Shown: positions 42,682-50,372 of the stretch, in pieces
Position numbering within the stretch: position 1 is the first letter of the stretch
Layout: every line of letters starts with the position of its first letter
Source of the DNA: Paenibacillus naphthalenovorans
Lineage (GTDB): Bacteria; Bacillota; Bacilli; Paenibacillales; NBRC-103111
NCBI RefSeq assembly: GCF_900099895.1
Contig: NZ_FNDY01000009.1
Location: forward strand, 44,025 to 108,024
Length of the DNA: 64,000 nt
Reading direction: 5' to 3'
Notes under the pieces: model-generated
Told to the model about the DNA's origin: nothing
The model's input: only the letters and a program-made list of their open reading frames with translations
The model's database searches: none
Program-made: the position numbers and the translations under genes

Positions 42682-44262
42682 TCATTCATTATAATTATCG
42701 GGCAGGTCATTCTCGAGCAGCACAATGCTTCCCTGTTCGGCTACAAGATGCATTTGCCTGAGCGCATCCTGAAGATCCCTGGCGATATACAGCCGCTCCT
42801 GCGGGTAGCCTGCTTCACGCAAGCCGTCCTGAATCGGCTTGGTTTGTTTCTGCCCGACCAGTATAATATAATCGCAGGCTCCCGCCGCATGAATGCCAAA
42901 CTTGCGGTTAAGCTCATATTCCTGCTCCCCGAGCTCGATCATCCCCGGCGTAATCAGGATCCGTTTGCCCGGCATCTGGGCCAATACATCCAGAGCCGCT
43001 TTGGAACCGACCGGATTGGAATTGAAGCTGTCGTCCAGTATCGTGATTTTGTCGGATAATTTCTTGAGCTCCAGCCTGTGTTTTACCGGCTTGATCCGCT
43101 TCACGAGCAGCGCCAGTTTTTCCTCGGGAACCCCAAGCTCAAGGCTGACGGCCATGCTCAGAAGAAGGTTATAGATATTATGCTCGCCAAGCAGGCTCGT
43201 CTCACAGGCAAGAACCGATCCGTCCGGCTTCACGAGCTCGAACGCTGCGCCTTTGCCGGTGTATTGTATATTTTGGGCACGATAATCGACATCCTGCCGG
43301 TGAATTCCGATACTTACTTTTCTTGCCGCAATATTCCCGCGGTAGGATGCGATATTCTCGTCATCCATGTTCATAAACAGGATGCCGTCCGGCGGAAGAC
43401 TCTCTCCAAGCTCGAATTTGGTCCGCTGCACATTCTCCAGTGTCTTGAACGTCTCCAAATGCTGGGGCCCGACGGCGGTCAGAATGCCGATCTTGGGACT
43501 GACCAGTTCGCACAGCTCGCGGATATCGCCGGTTTGCTTGGCCCCCATCTCGGTAATGAAAAACCGGTGCGTAGGACGCAGCATCGACCGGATCGTCTTG
43601 GTTACGCCCATCGGCGTATTGTAGCTTTCCGGCGTCACCAGCACCTCGTACACTTGACTGAGCAGTGTATTCAGAAAATGCTTCACGCTTGTTTTGCCAT
43701 ACGAACCGGTAATGCCGATCACCGTCAAATGCTTCATCTGCCGCACAATCTGCGCGGCATCGTTCAAATAGTAGCGGTTGATCCGGTTTTCGACAGGCAG
43801 GTTCATCGTATTGGCCAACAACACCACCATGTCGGACAACAGCGCGACGGCGAACAACAAGATGAACGGTGCAAGGCTGTCTCCGGCGGATGCAAAGGTT
43901 AGGGAAACCGCCAAAGCCGCCGCTACCAGAACGCCAATCGTCACAAGCAGCCGCTTGACCCTGGCCGTATAGACCAGCTTCTTTTTCTCCTGTTTCCTGG
44001 GCCGCAGCCATATCAGCATCGCATATAGCAGCGTCCAAAGAATTAAACCAAGCACCGGCGCTTGGAACAGCAGGGCGGCAAAAGACAATAACGGAAGCCA
44101 CTCTCTTAAGGACAGCCGTTCCTTCACGTGGCCTTTAAACCAGCCCATAAACCGCTCATTGCGGTAAGAATTCAATTGAAGCATATGTACGCCGTTTAGA
44201 AGACGCAGGACAGCATGCCCCAGCCATAACAGCGACGCTAACGCAAGAACAAGCTCAAACAT
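42682..44262 (-). CDS. MurF-like Mur ligase with N-terminal membrane domain
   Basis: 526 residues. The first ~155 carry about four hydrophobic segments (1-25, 55-88, 104-125, 130-150); a Mur ligase follows with the P-loop GITGSYGKTSVK (183-194), a VGPQHLETFKTLENV block and ILDDSFNSNP. Ordinary MurF is soluble and about 450 residues. It should add D-Ala-D-Ala, supplied by the downstream Ddl, to the UDP-MurNAc-tripeptide or a similar acceptor at the membrane. Its start overlaps the hydrolase stop by 8 bp. Acceptor identity is unknown. Confidence 0.85.
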   Translation of the reverse strand: MFELVLALASLLWLGHAVLRLLNGVHMLQLNSYRNERFMGWFKGHVKERLSLREWLPLLSFAALLFQAPVLGLILWTLLYAMLIWLRPRKQEKKKLVYTARVKRLLVTIGVLVAAALAVSLTFASAGDSLAPFILLFAVALLSDMVVLLANTMNLPVENRINRYYLNDAAQIVRQMKHLTVIGITGSYGKTSVKHFLNTLLSQVYEVLVTPESYNTPMGVTKTIRSMLRPTHRFFITEMGAKQTGDIRELCELVSPKIGILTAVGPQHLETFKTLENVQRTKFELGESLPPDGILFMNMDDENIASYRGNIAARKVSIGIHRQDVDYRAQNIQYTGKGAAFELVKPDGSVLACETSLLGEHNIYNLLLSMAVSLELGVPEEKLALLVKRIKPVKHRLELKKLSDKITILDDSFNSNPVGSKAALDVLAQMPGKRILITPGMIELGEQEYELNRKFGIHAAGACDYIILVGQKQTKPIQDGLREAGYPQERLYIARDLQDALRQMHLVAEQGSIVLLENDLPDNYNE

Positions 44263-45040
44263 GGCTGCCTCCCTTATCCTTCGCCAAAAAATGGTCTACG
44301 ATGACGATGAACTCGCGGCCTTTTTCCAAATAGCAAAAATGACCGGCGTTCTTCAGCACGACCAGACCGGCATCCGGTATCATTTGTTCCATCAATTTTC
44401 CGTCCGCAACAGGGGTAGCCGTATCGTTCTCGCCCCAGATCAATAAGGTCGATGCCTTGATATGAGGAAGATGGTGCCGCAGATCCTCGTTGACGACTTT
44501 GGTCAGCGTCTGCTGCATTACGCCTGATGCATTCTTATAGTCGCTGGAGCCGAATTTGGCTCGCATCCGGTTCAATATGCGCTCCGAATACCGGTTTAGG
44601 CCCGGGAGCTTGAGCAATTGTTTGGCCGTTTTGAACGAATATACCTTTACATAATAATTCAGGCTGCGTTTCGGCTTGATTCCCGCGCTTCCGGTCAATA
44701 TCATTTTCCTTACAGGATTCGCAGCGGCATATCGAATTGAGACCCTTCCGCCGAAGGAATGGCCGATCAGTATCGGATTATCGATCCCCATCGACTGTAT
44801 GAATGAAGCGAGCAGATTCGTATATTCAGTAACCCCCCACGGCTCGGGAGGAGTATCGCTTTCTCCGAAGCCGGGAAAATCGAATGCATACACTTTAAAA
44901 TGCCGGGATAAATGCTGCTGAATCGCATGAAAGGTTTGCAGATTGGTTCCCCAACCGTGCAGCATCACTACCTCATGCCCTGTGCCGACAACGGAATAAT
45001 GGATGTCAAGCCCATTTATGTTTACTTTAGTCAACTCCAT
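44255..45040 (-). CDS. Alpha/beta hydrolase
   Basis: 261 residues from ATG 45040 (AAGGA upstream). Classic fold: HGWGTNLQTF oxyanion region, nucleophile elbow GHSFGG with Ser, acid in LLIWGENDTATP and His in NAGHFCYLE. No signal peptide, so it is cytoplasmic. It is the first gene of the MurF-like/ddl operon, which hints at a substrate linked to the envelope; nothing in the sequence defines it. Confidence 0.9.
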   Translation of the reverse strand: MELTKVNINGLDIHYSVVGTGHEVVMLHGWGTNLQTFHAIQQHLSRHFKVYAFDFPGFGESDTPPEPWGVTEYTNLLASFIQSMGIDNPILIGHSFGGRVSIRYAAANPVRKMILTGSAGIKPKRSLNYYVKVYSFKTAKQLLKLPGLNRYSERILNRMRAKFGSSDYKNASGVMQQTLTKVVNEDLRHHLPHIKASTLLIWGENDTATPVADGKLMEQMIPDAGLVVLKNAGHFCYLEKGREFIVIVDHFLAKDKGGSHV

Positions 45041-45277
45041 CAGCATCCTTATGTCTCAATGTCTCAAATAAAATAATCATAACACTCTCCGATATTTGTT
45101 ATCAAGCCTCGCATGGCATCCGTGCAACTTTGAAACGCTTGAAAGACAATGCTTTCCGTATTGTATATGCGCGGACAAACTTGGCTTATGTCAGGTATAC
45201 GAAAGAATCCCGTGCTTTACGTTTCCCCGTAAACGCCGAAAAAGAGCCGCAATGGCTCTTTTTCACAAGAATGGCTT

Positions 45278-45498
45278 TCATTTTTTGAAAAACTGTATCG
45301 AGCCGAACGCCTCCGTCAGCCGTTTCCACTGCGCATCGGTCTTGACTGCGTCGTTAATCCGGATCGTCACGGTATAAATCTTTCCGTTCTTTTCAAACAC
45401 GTATTCGTTCAAAGTGTACGGAATATAAATTTGTTTAGTCTGTTATCGTGCTCGCTTTCGTAGCCGCTGAACCACAATTCGGGTGCTTCATCATCCAT
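45278..45498 (-). pseudogene. Frameshifted small gene
   Basis: A start with AGGGAGAA before it encodes MDDEAPELWFSGYESEHDNR, then the frame is lost near 45435. The -1 frame continues with IYIPYTLNEYVFEKNGKIY and ends LTEAFGSIQFFKK. Adding one base restores about 73 residues. The product resembles the end of a small secreted or lipoprotein domain, but no signal peptide is visible, so the 5' end may also be lost. Confidence 0.55.
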
Positions 45499-45565
45499 TT
45501 CTCCCTACCATTCATTTCCACGTCCACTAAAATCTATCATATCCTCTAATGATCATCAACAGTAA

Positions 45566-45600
45566 TTTAAAAGGCTGCCGTGGGGAGACCACGACAGCCT
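45566..45600 (-). terminator. Terminator of the FGE-family gene
   Basis: AGGCTG-CGTGG pairs with CCACG-CAGCCT; the minus-strand exit is TTTTAAATT. It lies just beyond the stop of the formylglycine-generating enzyme gene. Confidence 0.8.
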
Positions 45601-45620
45601 GGTTCGTTCTTTGTTCCCTA

Positions 45621-46577
45621 TCAGGCATCGGCAGCACAGCGAAAACCGATATTGCCCGTGGAACTATCCGGTGTATTTTTACTGCGCGCAGCGACTCTGT
45701 ACCGGTTACAATACGATTTGTGGCACAAATAGGAACCTCCGCGCAGCACTTTTTCCTGACCCGTCGCCGGACCAAGCGGGTTAACAAGCGGGTCTGCCGT
45801 ATGATTCGCAGCAAACCAATCCGAGCACCATTCCCATACGTTCCCGGAAACATTATATAATCCGTAACCGTTGGGTTTAAACGCATGGACAGGCGCGGTT
45901 CCCGCATACCCGTCGCTGCAGTTGTTTTTATCCGGAAACTTGCCCTGCCAAATATTGCAGCGATGCTCCCCATCCGGTTTGAGGACATCTCCCCACGGAT
46001 AACGTTTTTGCACAAGACCGCCTCTTGCCGCGTACTCCCATTCCGCTTCGGTCGGCAGCCGTTTGCCGGCCCATTGGCAGTAGGCATTCGCATCATTCCA
46101 GGAAACATGGATCACCGGATGGTCCATGCGGTCATCAATGTGAGAATCCGGACCTTCCGGATGCTTCCAGCATGCGCCGTTCACAACCCACCACCAGGGG
46201 GTCTGCTGAACCGCTTGCGTCACACCTTTCGCCGTTTCGGCGGAAACGAACAAATGAAACACAAAGGACCAGCCAAAAACCTCCGCTTCCGTGCGATAAC
46301 CGGTAGCATCGACAAATGCTTTAAATTCTGCATTGCTCACCGCGTAAGGATCGATATAAAAAGAATCCAGTCTAACCGAACGAACGGGGCCTTCGCCATC
46401 TTGGGCAAACCCTTCCTGATCCGCGGTTCCCATTAAAAATTCACCGCCGGGCAAATAAATCATGCCTTCTTTAGGATCTTTGGCCGAGCGTTTGCCCTGC
46501 AAGGGCAAAGAATGAGAATCCGGCTGGCCCGAAACCTCTCTGCCGGCCGTGCAGCAGCACGGTTTTTTTCCATTCAT
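45621..46577 (-). CDS. Formylglycine-generating enzyme (sulfatase-modifying factor family)
   Basis: 318 residues from the ATG behind GGAGGAGG. The FGE fold is complete: MIYLPGGEFLMGT, SWNDANAYCQWAGKRLPTE, WEYAARGG and the C-terminal copper/thiol site RGGSYLCHKSYCNRYRVAA, whose two Cys oxidise the sulfatase Cys. It converts a Cys in CxPxR of a sulfatase to formylglycine. The gene immediately upstream is a decayed sulfatase, so the natural partner in this locus is lost. Confidence 0.93.
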   Translation of the reverse strand: MNGKKPCCCTAGREVSGQPDSHSLPLQGKRSAKDPKEGMIYLPGGEFLMGTADQEGFAQDGEGPVRSVRLDSFYIDPYAVSNAEFKAFVDATGYRTEAEVFGWSFVFHLFVSAETAKGVTQAVQQTPWWWVVNGACWKHPEGPDSHIDDRMDHPVIHVSWNDANAYCQWAGKRLPTEAEWEYAARGGLVQKRYPWGDVLKPDGEHRCNIWQGKFPDKNNCSDGYAGTAPVHAFKPNGYGLYNVSGNVWEWCSDWFAANHTADPLVNPLGPATGQEKVLRGGSYLCHKSYCNRYRVAARSKNTPDSSTGNIGFRCAADA

Positions 46578-46608
46578 TTCAATCCTCCTCCACCGTTCAA
46601 CGGAGGTC

Positions 46609-47279
46609 TTATCCCTTCGGACGGCCATGACCGAATTCCGCAGGATGTCTCCGTTTTAGCTCTGTAATCGCATGACCGCGTCCTGTCTGTTCCAACCACT
46701 GCGCATACTTCGGCAAAAATCCTTTGGCATGATAAGGTCCTCCCTCTTTCATTACCGTCCAGAGCAGATCTGTATCGAAAGGCATCGTCTCCATCATGTG
46801 GTCATGCCACTCATTTAAATAATATACCGCATCTCGGCAAACTTGGCGATGCTCCGCAGCCAGATTCGTTTGCTCATAAGGATCGCTGTCGAGATCGAAT
46901 AGCATCTCTTGATCGAATAAATGGTACCCGTCATGATACGTTCGGACATAGAGCCATGACCCGAAACGAACGCTTCTTTGGCAGACGTGCGCACATTGCG
47001 AAACGACCAGATAGTCGCGTCCCGCCTCCTGACCCTTCAGCAGGGAGGCTGCAATCCACGCCGGCAGAGGATCGCCGGCAAACGGATTGCCGAAATCTTC
47101 CGGGCATTGTGCTCAATCCAATTCAGTACGGCAGGCGTCACTTCCTCGGCCGATTCCATTCCGCATTTGCCGGTATTATGGATTTCATTGAAGCCTGCAT
47201 AAAACGTCCAGGACGAATGCCGTTCCGCAAAAGGACTGACCAATACCGTCTTTAATCCGGCAGAAGCTATGTCGCATTA
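46609..47279 (-). pseudogene. Decayed sulfatase gene
   Basis: The 5' fragment reads GLKTVLVSPFAERHSSW, YAGFNEIHNTGKCGMES and EEVTPAVLNWIEHNA. At about 47104 the frame shifts and resumes at FGNPFAGDPLPAW. The 3' part, open to the stop, contains DYLVVSQCAHVCQRSV and MLFDLDSDPYEQTNLA. The N-terminus with the CxPxR active site is absent and at least one internal segment is deleted. It ends 31 bp before the FGE gene. Confidence 0.85.
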
Positions 47280-47293
47280 AAATATCATGGCAA

Positions 47294-47323
47294 ACAAAAG
47301 GACTGCTGAGATATTCTCAACAG
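47294..47323 (-). terminator. Terminator of the LysM-CAP gene
   Basis: CTGCTGAGA (47303-47311) and TCTCAACAG (47315-47323) with TTTTGTTT on the minus strand, 20 bp beyond the stop. Confidence 0.7.
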
Positions 47324-47342
47324 CCTGTTCTTCTAGTCCGAA

Positions 47343-48050
47343 TTAATTTTTGATAAACATCTGTACCCACACGCCATTATAATAAGCCACTCCGATTTTG
47401 TTGAAGTTCGGGCTCATAATGTTTTGACGGTGTCCCGGACTGTTCATCCATGAATCCATTACCTCTTGCGGTGTTCTTTGCCCTTTGGCAATATTTTCAC
47501 CCGCGTAGGTATAACGGATGCCATAAGAGCGCATCATATCAAAAGGAGACCCATAGGTAGGAGAATTATGGTCAAAATAGCCTTTTTCATACATGTCCTT
47601 TGCCTTGTCTAAAGCCACCTTCGTCAATGCACTGTCGCTGGCAAGCGGGCTTAAACCGGCTTTGGCACGTTCCTGGTTCACCAAATTTACCACTTGGCTG
47701 GCATAAGAAGACTGTGTCGTGCTGTCTGTTCCTGTTCCCTGCTGCGATCCGTTACCCGAACCGTAACCCGAGCCTGTACCGTAACCTGAACCTGTACCGT
47801 AACCCGAACCTGTACCCGTTGACTTACCGGGAATATTAAGCACAATTCCTGGCCATATTAGATTTGGGTTAACCAATTGCGGATTCACCGTAATAAGCGA
47901 TTTCAGGCTGATACCGTATTTCTGGGAGATCGCCCACAGGGTATCGTTGCTTGATACCGTGTGCGACGGAGCAGCTGAAACCGCGCCGGCGCCAATGATC
48001 GGGCCAAGTGCCAAAACACCTGTCAAAACCAACTTCTTAAAACCTTTCAC
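47343..48050 (-). CDS. Secreted LysM-CAP domain protein
   Basis: 235 residues with a GTG start 6 bp behind AAAGGAGAGG. Signal peptide to about residue 28 (ALGPIIGAGAVSAA), one LysM domain (HTVSSNDTLWAISQKYGIS), a Gly-Tyr-Ser repeat linker and a C-terminal CAP/SCP domain with VNQERAKAGLSPL, GENIAKGQRT and SPGHRQNIMSPNFNKIGVAY. LysM should hold it on peptidoglycan. CAP function in bacteria is unclear. A c-di-AMP riboswitch lies in its leader, typical of wall-associated genes. Confidence 0.92.
   Translation of the reverse strand: MKGFKKLVLTGVLALGPIIGAGAVSAAPSHTVSSNDTLWAISQKYGISLKSLITVNPQLVNPNLIWPGIVLNIPGKSTGTGSGYGTGSGYGTGSGYGSGNGSQQGTGTDSTTQSSYASQVVNLVNQERAKAGLSPLASDSALTKVALDKAKDMYEKGYFDHNSPTYGSPFDMMRSYGIRYTYAGENIAKGQRTPQEVMDSWMNSPGHRQNIMSPNFNKIGVAYYNGVWVQMFIKN
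47761..47819 (-). repeat. 18-bp tandem repeat in the LysM-CAP linker
   Basis: About three copies of GGTACAGGTTCAGGTTAC, with a few changes, encode Gly-Thr-Gly-Ser-Gly-Tyr units. Such repeats can change number by slippage and so alter linker length. Confidence 0.8.
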
Positions 48051-48070
48051 TGCATTCCTCTCCTTTTTAC

Positions 48071-48200
48071 GGCCTGCGAGGTTAGCTGACGGATTCGGGT
48101 CAAAGAGCAACCACCCGGCCACCATAGTGGCTTCACCCCAAGGATATGGGTTCCCCCGCGCTTACGAATTAAGCTTCGGCCTTTTTGATGTCGCATTCCT
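48071..48200 (-). ncRNA. c-di-AMP riboswitch (ydaO/yuaA type)
   Basis: On the minus strand the leader reads GCTTAATTCGTAAGCGCGGG, GGAACCC, CTTGGGGTGAA, CTTTGACCCGAATCCGTCAG and CTAACCTCGCAGGC, the conserved elements of this class. It ends about 20 bp before the LysM-CAP start. High c-di-AMP normally switches such leaders off, which ties the wall protein to osmotic state. Confidence 0.93.
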
Positions 48201-48270
48201 AAACAGGAACGGAAACCATTGTAACACGGATACAATGAGATTTCATGACACAAAGTTTACCAACTGTCCC

Positions 48271-50226
48271 CTAAGCTAGCGAATTTTTGAGAGAAACCCC
48301 CGGCGGCAGCACAGCTTCAACGCGGGCCCGCAGCATGGGCTGCCAGTGCAGCTCTGCACATAGAATGGCCACGATCCCCCGATCCTCACGGGAGCGAATC
48401 AATCGTCCCATCCCTTGCCGGAGCCTCAGCAGCATATAAGGCAGATCGACCTCTTCAAAAGGAGACTCCGCCGCGCTGCGTTTGGCCATAAAGACCGGAT
48501 CTTGAGGCGGAAAAGGCAGCGACCATATGATGACATTGGACAAGGACGGCCCCGGTACGTCGAGTCCCTCCCACAAGCTGACGGCGCATAGAACACTCGT
48601 TTCGTCATGCTGAAAAGAAGCGATAAGATGGCTGATTTCCTGATCGCCTTCAAACAAGAAGCGCATTTTCCCGAAGAGTTCGGGATACGACGCAATCTCC
48701 CGTTTAAACCGCTGCAGTTCGGCTTTCGCCGGAAATAACAGCAGCGCTCTTCCTTCCGTTCGTTCGAGCAGCGAGACAGCGGCCTCCATTTTCTCCGAAA
48801 ATGTCCCGCCGGCAGACCAAAGAGGCGCGATCGCTTCCATTTGCCGTTCGTATTCATATGGAGAGTCAACGGAAAAGGACAAATATTGCTCGATCCCGAG
48901 ACTTTCCGCTACATAACGGAAGGAGCCCTCCACGGATAGTGTGGCCGATGAAAAAACGATAGGCATGTTCGAGCCAAACACCCGCTCCCGAAGCACTTCC
49001 TTGACGGTTCTCGGCATGATCACCAAAGCCGCTCCGCTCCCGCTTTCCGTCAACCAGCATACCAATGACTCCGATCGCTGGAAAAGACTCAATGCTTTCT
49101 GCATCATTTCAAGATGCTCTTCGACAATGCGGAGCTGATATTCATTCAAGGTGTGAAGACCGCTTTCAAACACGAGCTCTTCTTCAATCGCTGCAAGCAC
49201 CGTCCGGAACCGGTGTATTTCCTGAAGCAGCCGATCGTCGAGCAGAAGCTCCTTCCGGTCCGAACCGGGAATCTCTCTGCTCCGGCGTCTTAACCAGTCA
49301 AACATCGTCTCGCTTTGCGCAATCGCCTCGTCAATGAGCACAGCCAATGATTCGCGTATTTCCCCCTGCAGCAGCCGGGTAATCAGTTCTTCAAACACGT
49401 CATGCTTTAATTTATAGGTCAGCGCCTTCTGCGCGGCAGATTCCAGCAAATGCCCTTCATCAAATACGACCGCACAGTGATCCGGCAGCAGCGGCAGCTG
49501 CCCTTCCCGCTTCCTGCTCTCATACGTCCACACATGCTCCATGTAAAAATCGTGCGAACAAATGATCAAATCGGCAGATCGGCGGTAATGCTCGCGGGAG
49601 AGCGTTTGCCCGCAGCGGTGCCTTTTGTCGCATACGAAGCAATCCTGGAAAGCATCCCAATTGATCTTGCTCCATTGCTCGTCATTCAAATGCGGATATT
49701 GCTTCCGGTCGCCGTAAGCATAAAACGATTGCAGGGTTTCATGAGAATGAACAAACCCGGGCAACTCTTCGTATAATTGCTCGAACATTTCCGCATCCTC
49801 GTCCCTGAATCTCGCTTTGTCCAGCTTGACCAGACAAAGATACTGGTCCGCAGACTTCCCCAGCCTGGCGTCAACGGCCAGGCTCAGGTGCTTCGCCAGC
49901 TTTGCGATATCCCCTTCCGGCTTGACCAGTTGTTCAATTAAAGACTCGTCCGCACAGGCGATCACAGCCGGCTTTCGCATATAACGGGCGTAACAAATCG
50001 CATATAACAAATAAACAAGCGTTTTCCCCGTCCCCACTCCCGCCTCCGCAAAAATGGTTTGTTTCTCGGCAAACGCCCGTTCCAATTGGAAAGCCATATA
50101 AATCTGTTCATCGCGGACTTCGAAACCGGCTTCCGGCAGAATATCGTAAAAGACATCCGCTATCCATTCGCCGGCCTGCCGGATGAACGGTTGAGAATGA
50201 TCATAAGTAAAAGGGTAACGCTCCAC
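48271..50226 (-). CDS. DinG/XPD-family ATP-dependent helicase
   Basis: 651 residues with a GTG start. Superfamily 2 helicase with EAGVGTGKT (motif I), DEGHLLES in place of DEAH, and SSATLS plus RQGMGRLIRS near the C-terminus. A Cys cluster with DCFVCDKRHRCGQ (about residues 192-204) and an earlier QYLCL may hold a 4Fe-4S cluster as in XPD/DinG. It probably unwinds damaged or structured DNA. It is shorter than the exonuclease-fused DinG of many Bacilli. Confidence 0.88.
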   Translation of the reverse strand: MERYPFTYDHSQPFIRQAGEWIADVFYDILPEAGFEVRDEQIYMAFQLERAFAEKQTIFAEAGVGTGKTLVYLLYAICYARYMRKPAVIACADESLIEQLVKPEGDIAKLAKHLSLAVDARLGKSADQYLCLVKLDKARFRDEDAEMFEQLYEELPGFVHSHETLQSFYAYGDRKQYPHLNDEQWSKINWDAFQDCFVCDKRHRCGQTLSREHYRRSADLIICSHDFYMEHVWTYESRKREGQLPLLPDHCAVVFDEGHLLESAAQKALTYKLKHDVFEELITRLLQGEIRESLAVLIDEAIAQSETMFDWLRRRSREIPGSDRKELLLDDRLLQEIHRFRTVLAAIEEELVFESGLHTLNEYQLRIVEEHLEMMQKALSLFQRSESLVCWLTESGSGAALVIMPRTVKEVLRERVFGSNMPIVFSSATLSVEGSFRYVAESLGIEQYLSFSVDSPYEYERQMEAIAPLWSAGGTFSEKMEAAVSLLERTEGRALLLFPAKAELQRFKREIASYPELFGKMRFLFEGDQEISHLIASFQHDETSVLCAVSLWEGLDVPGPSLSNVIIWSLPFPPQDPVFMAKRSAAESPFEEVDLPYMLLRLRQGMGRLIRSREDRGIVAILCAELHWQPMLRARVEAVLPPGVSLKNSLA

Positions 50227-50318
50227 TATGATTTTGCCTCCATGATAATCAAAATCGAGAAGACTTTTCTTCCATATGACAACCCCATATTATCACACGG
50301 TCCCGGCAGATATGCAAC

Positions 50319-50361
50319 AAAAAAACAGTCCAAACCTCCTATAAAAAAGGTTTGGACTGCC
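50319..50361 (-). terminator. Terminator of the YcdB/SLH gene
   Basis: CAGTCCAAACCT pairs with AGGTTTGGACTG; the minus-strand exit has seven T. It lies 12 bp beyond the stop. Confidence 0.9.
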
Positions 50362-50372
50362 GGATCAGGACA

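Noticed and set aside
43078-43902. 274-codon plus-strand reading frame
   Set aside because: Antisense to the MurF-like gene, whose P-loop and ligase motifs are clear.
46931-47116. 61-codon minus-strand reading frame
   Set aside because: Out of frame inside the decayed sulfatase; the sulfatase frame gives recognisable protein there.
47761-47819. Short direct repeats considered as a CRISPR array
   Set aside because: They are contiguous 18-bp units in frame in the LysM-CAP linker, with no spacers and no cas genes.
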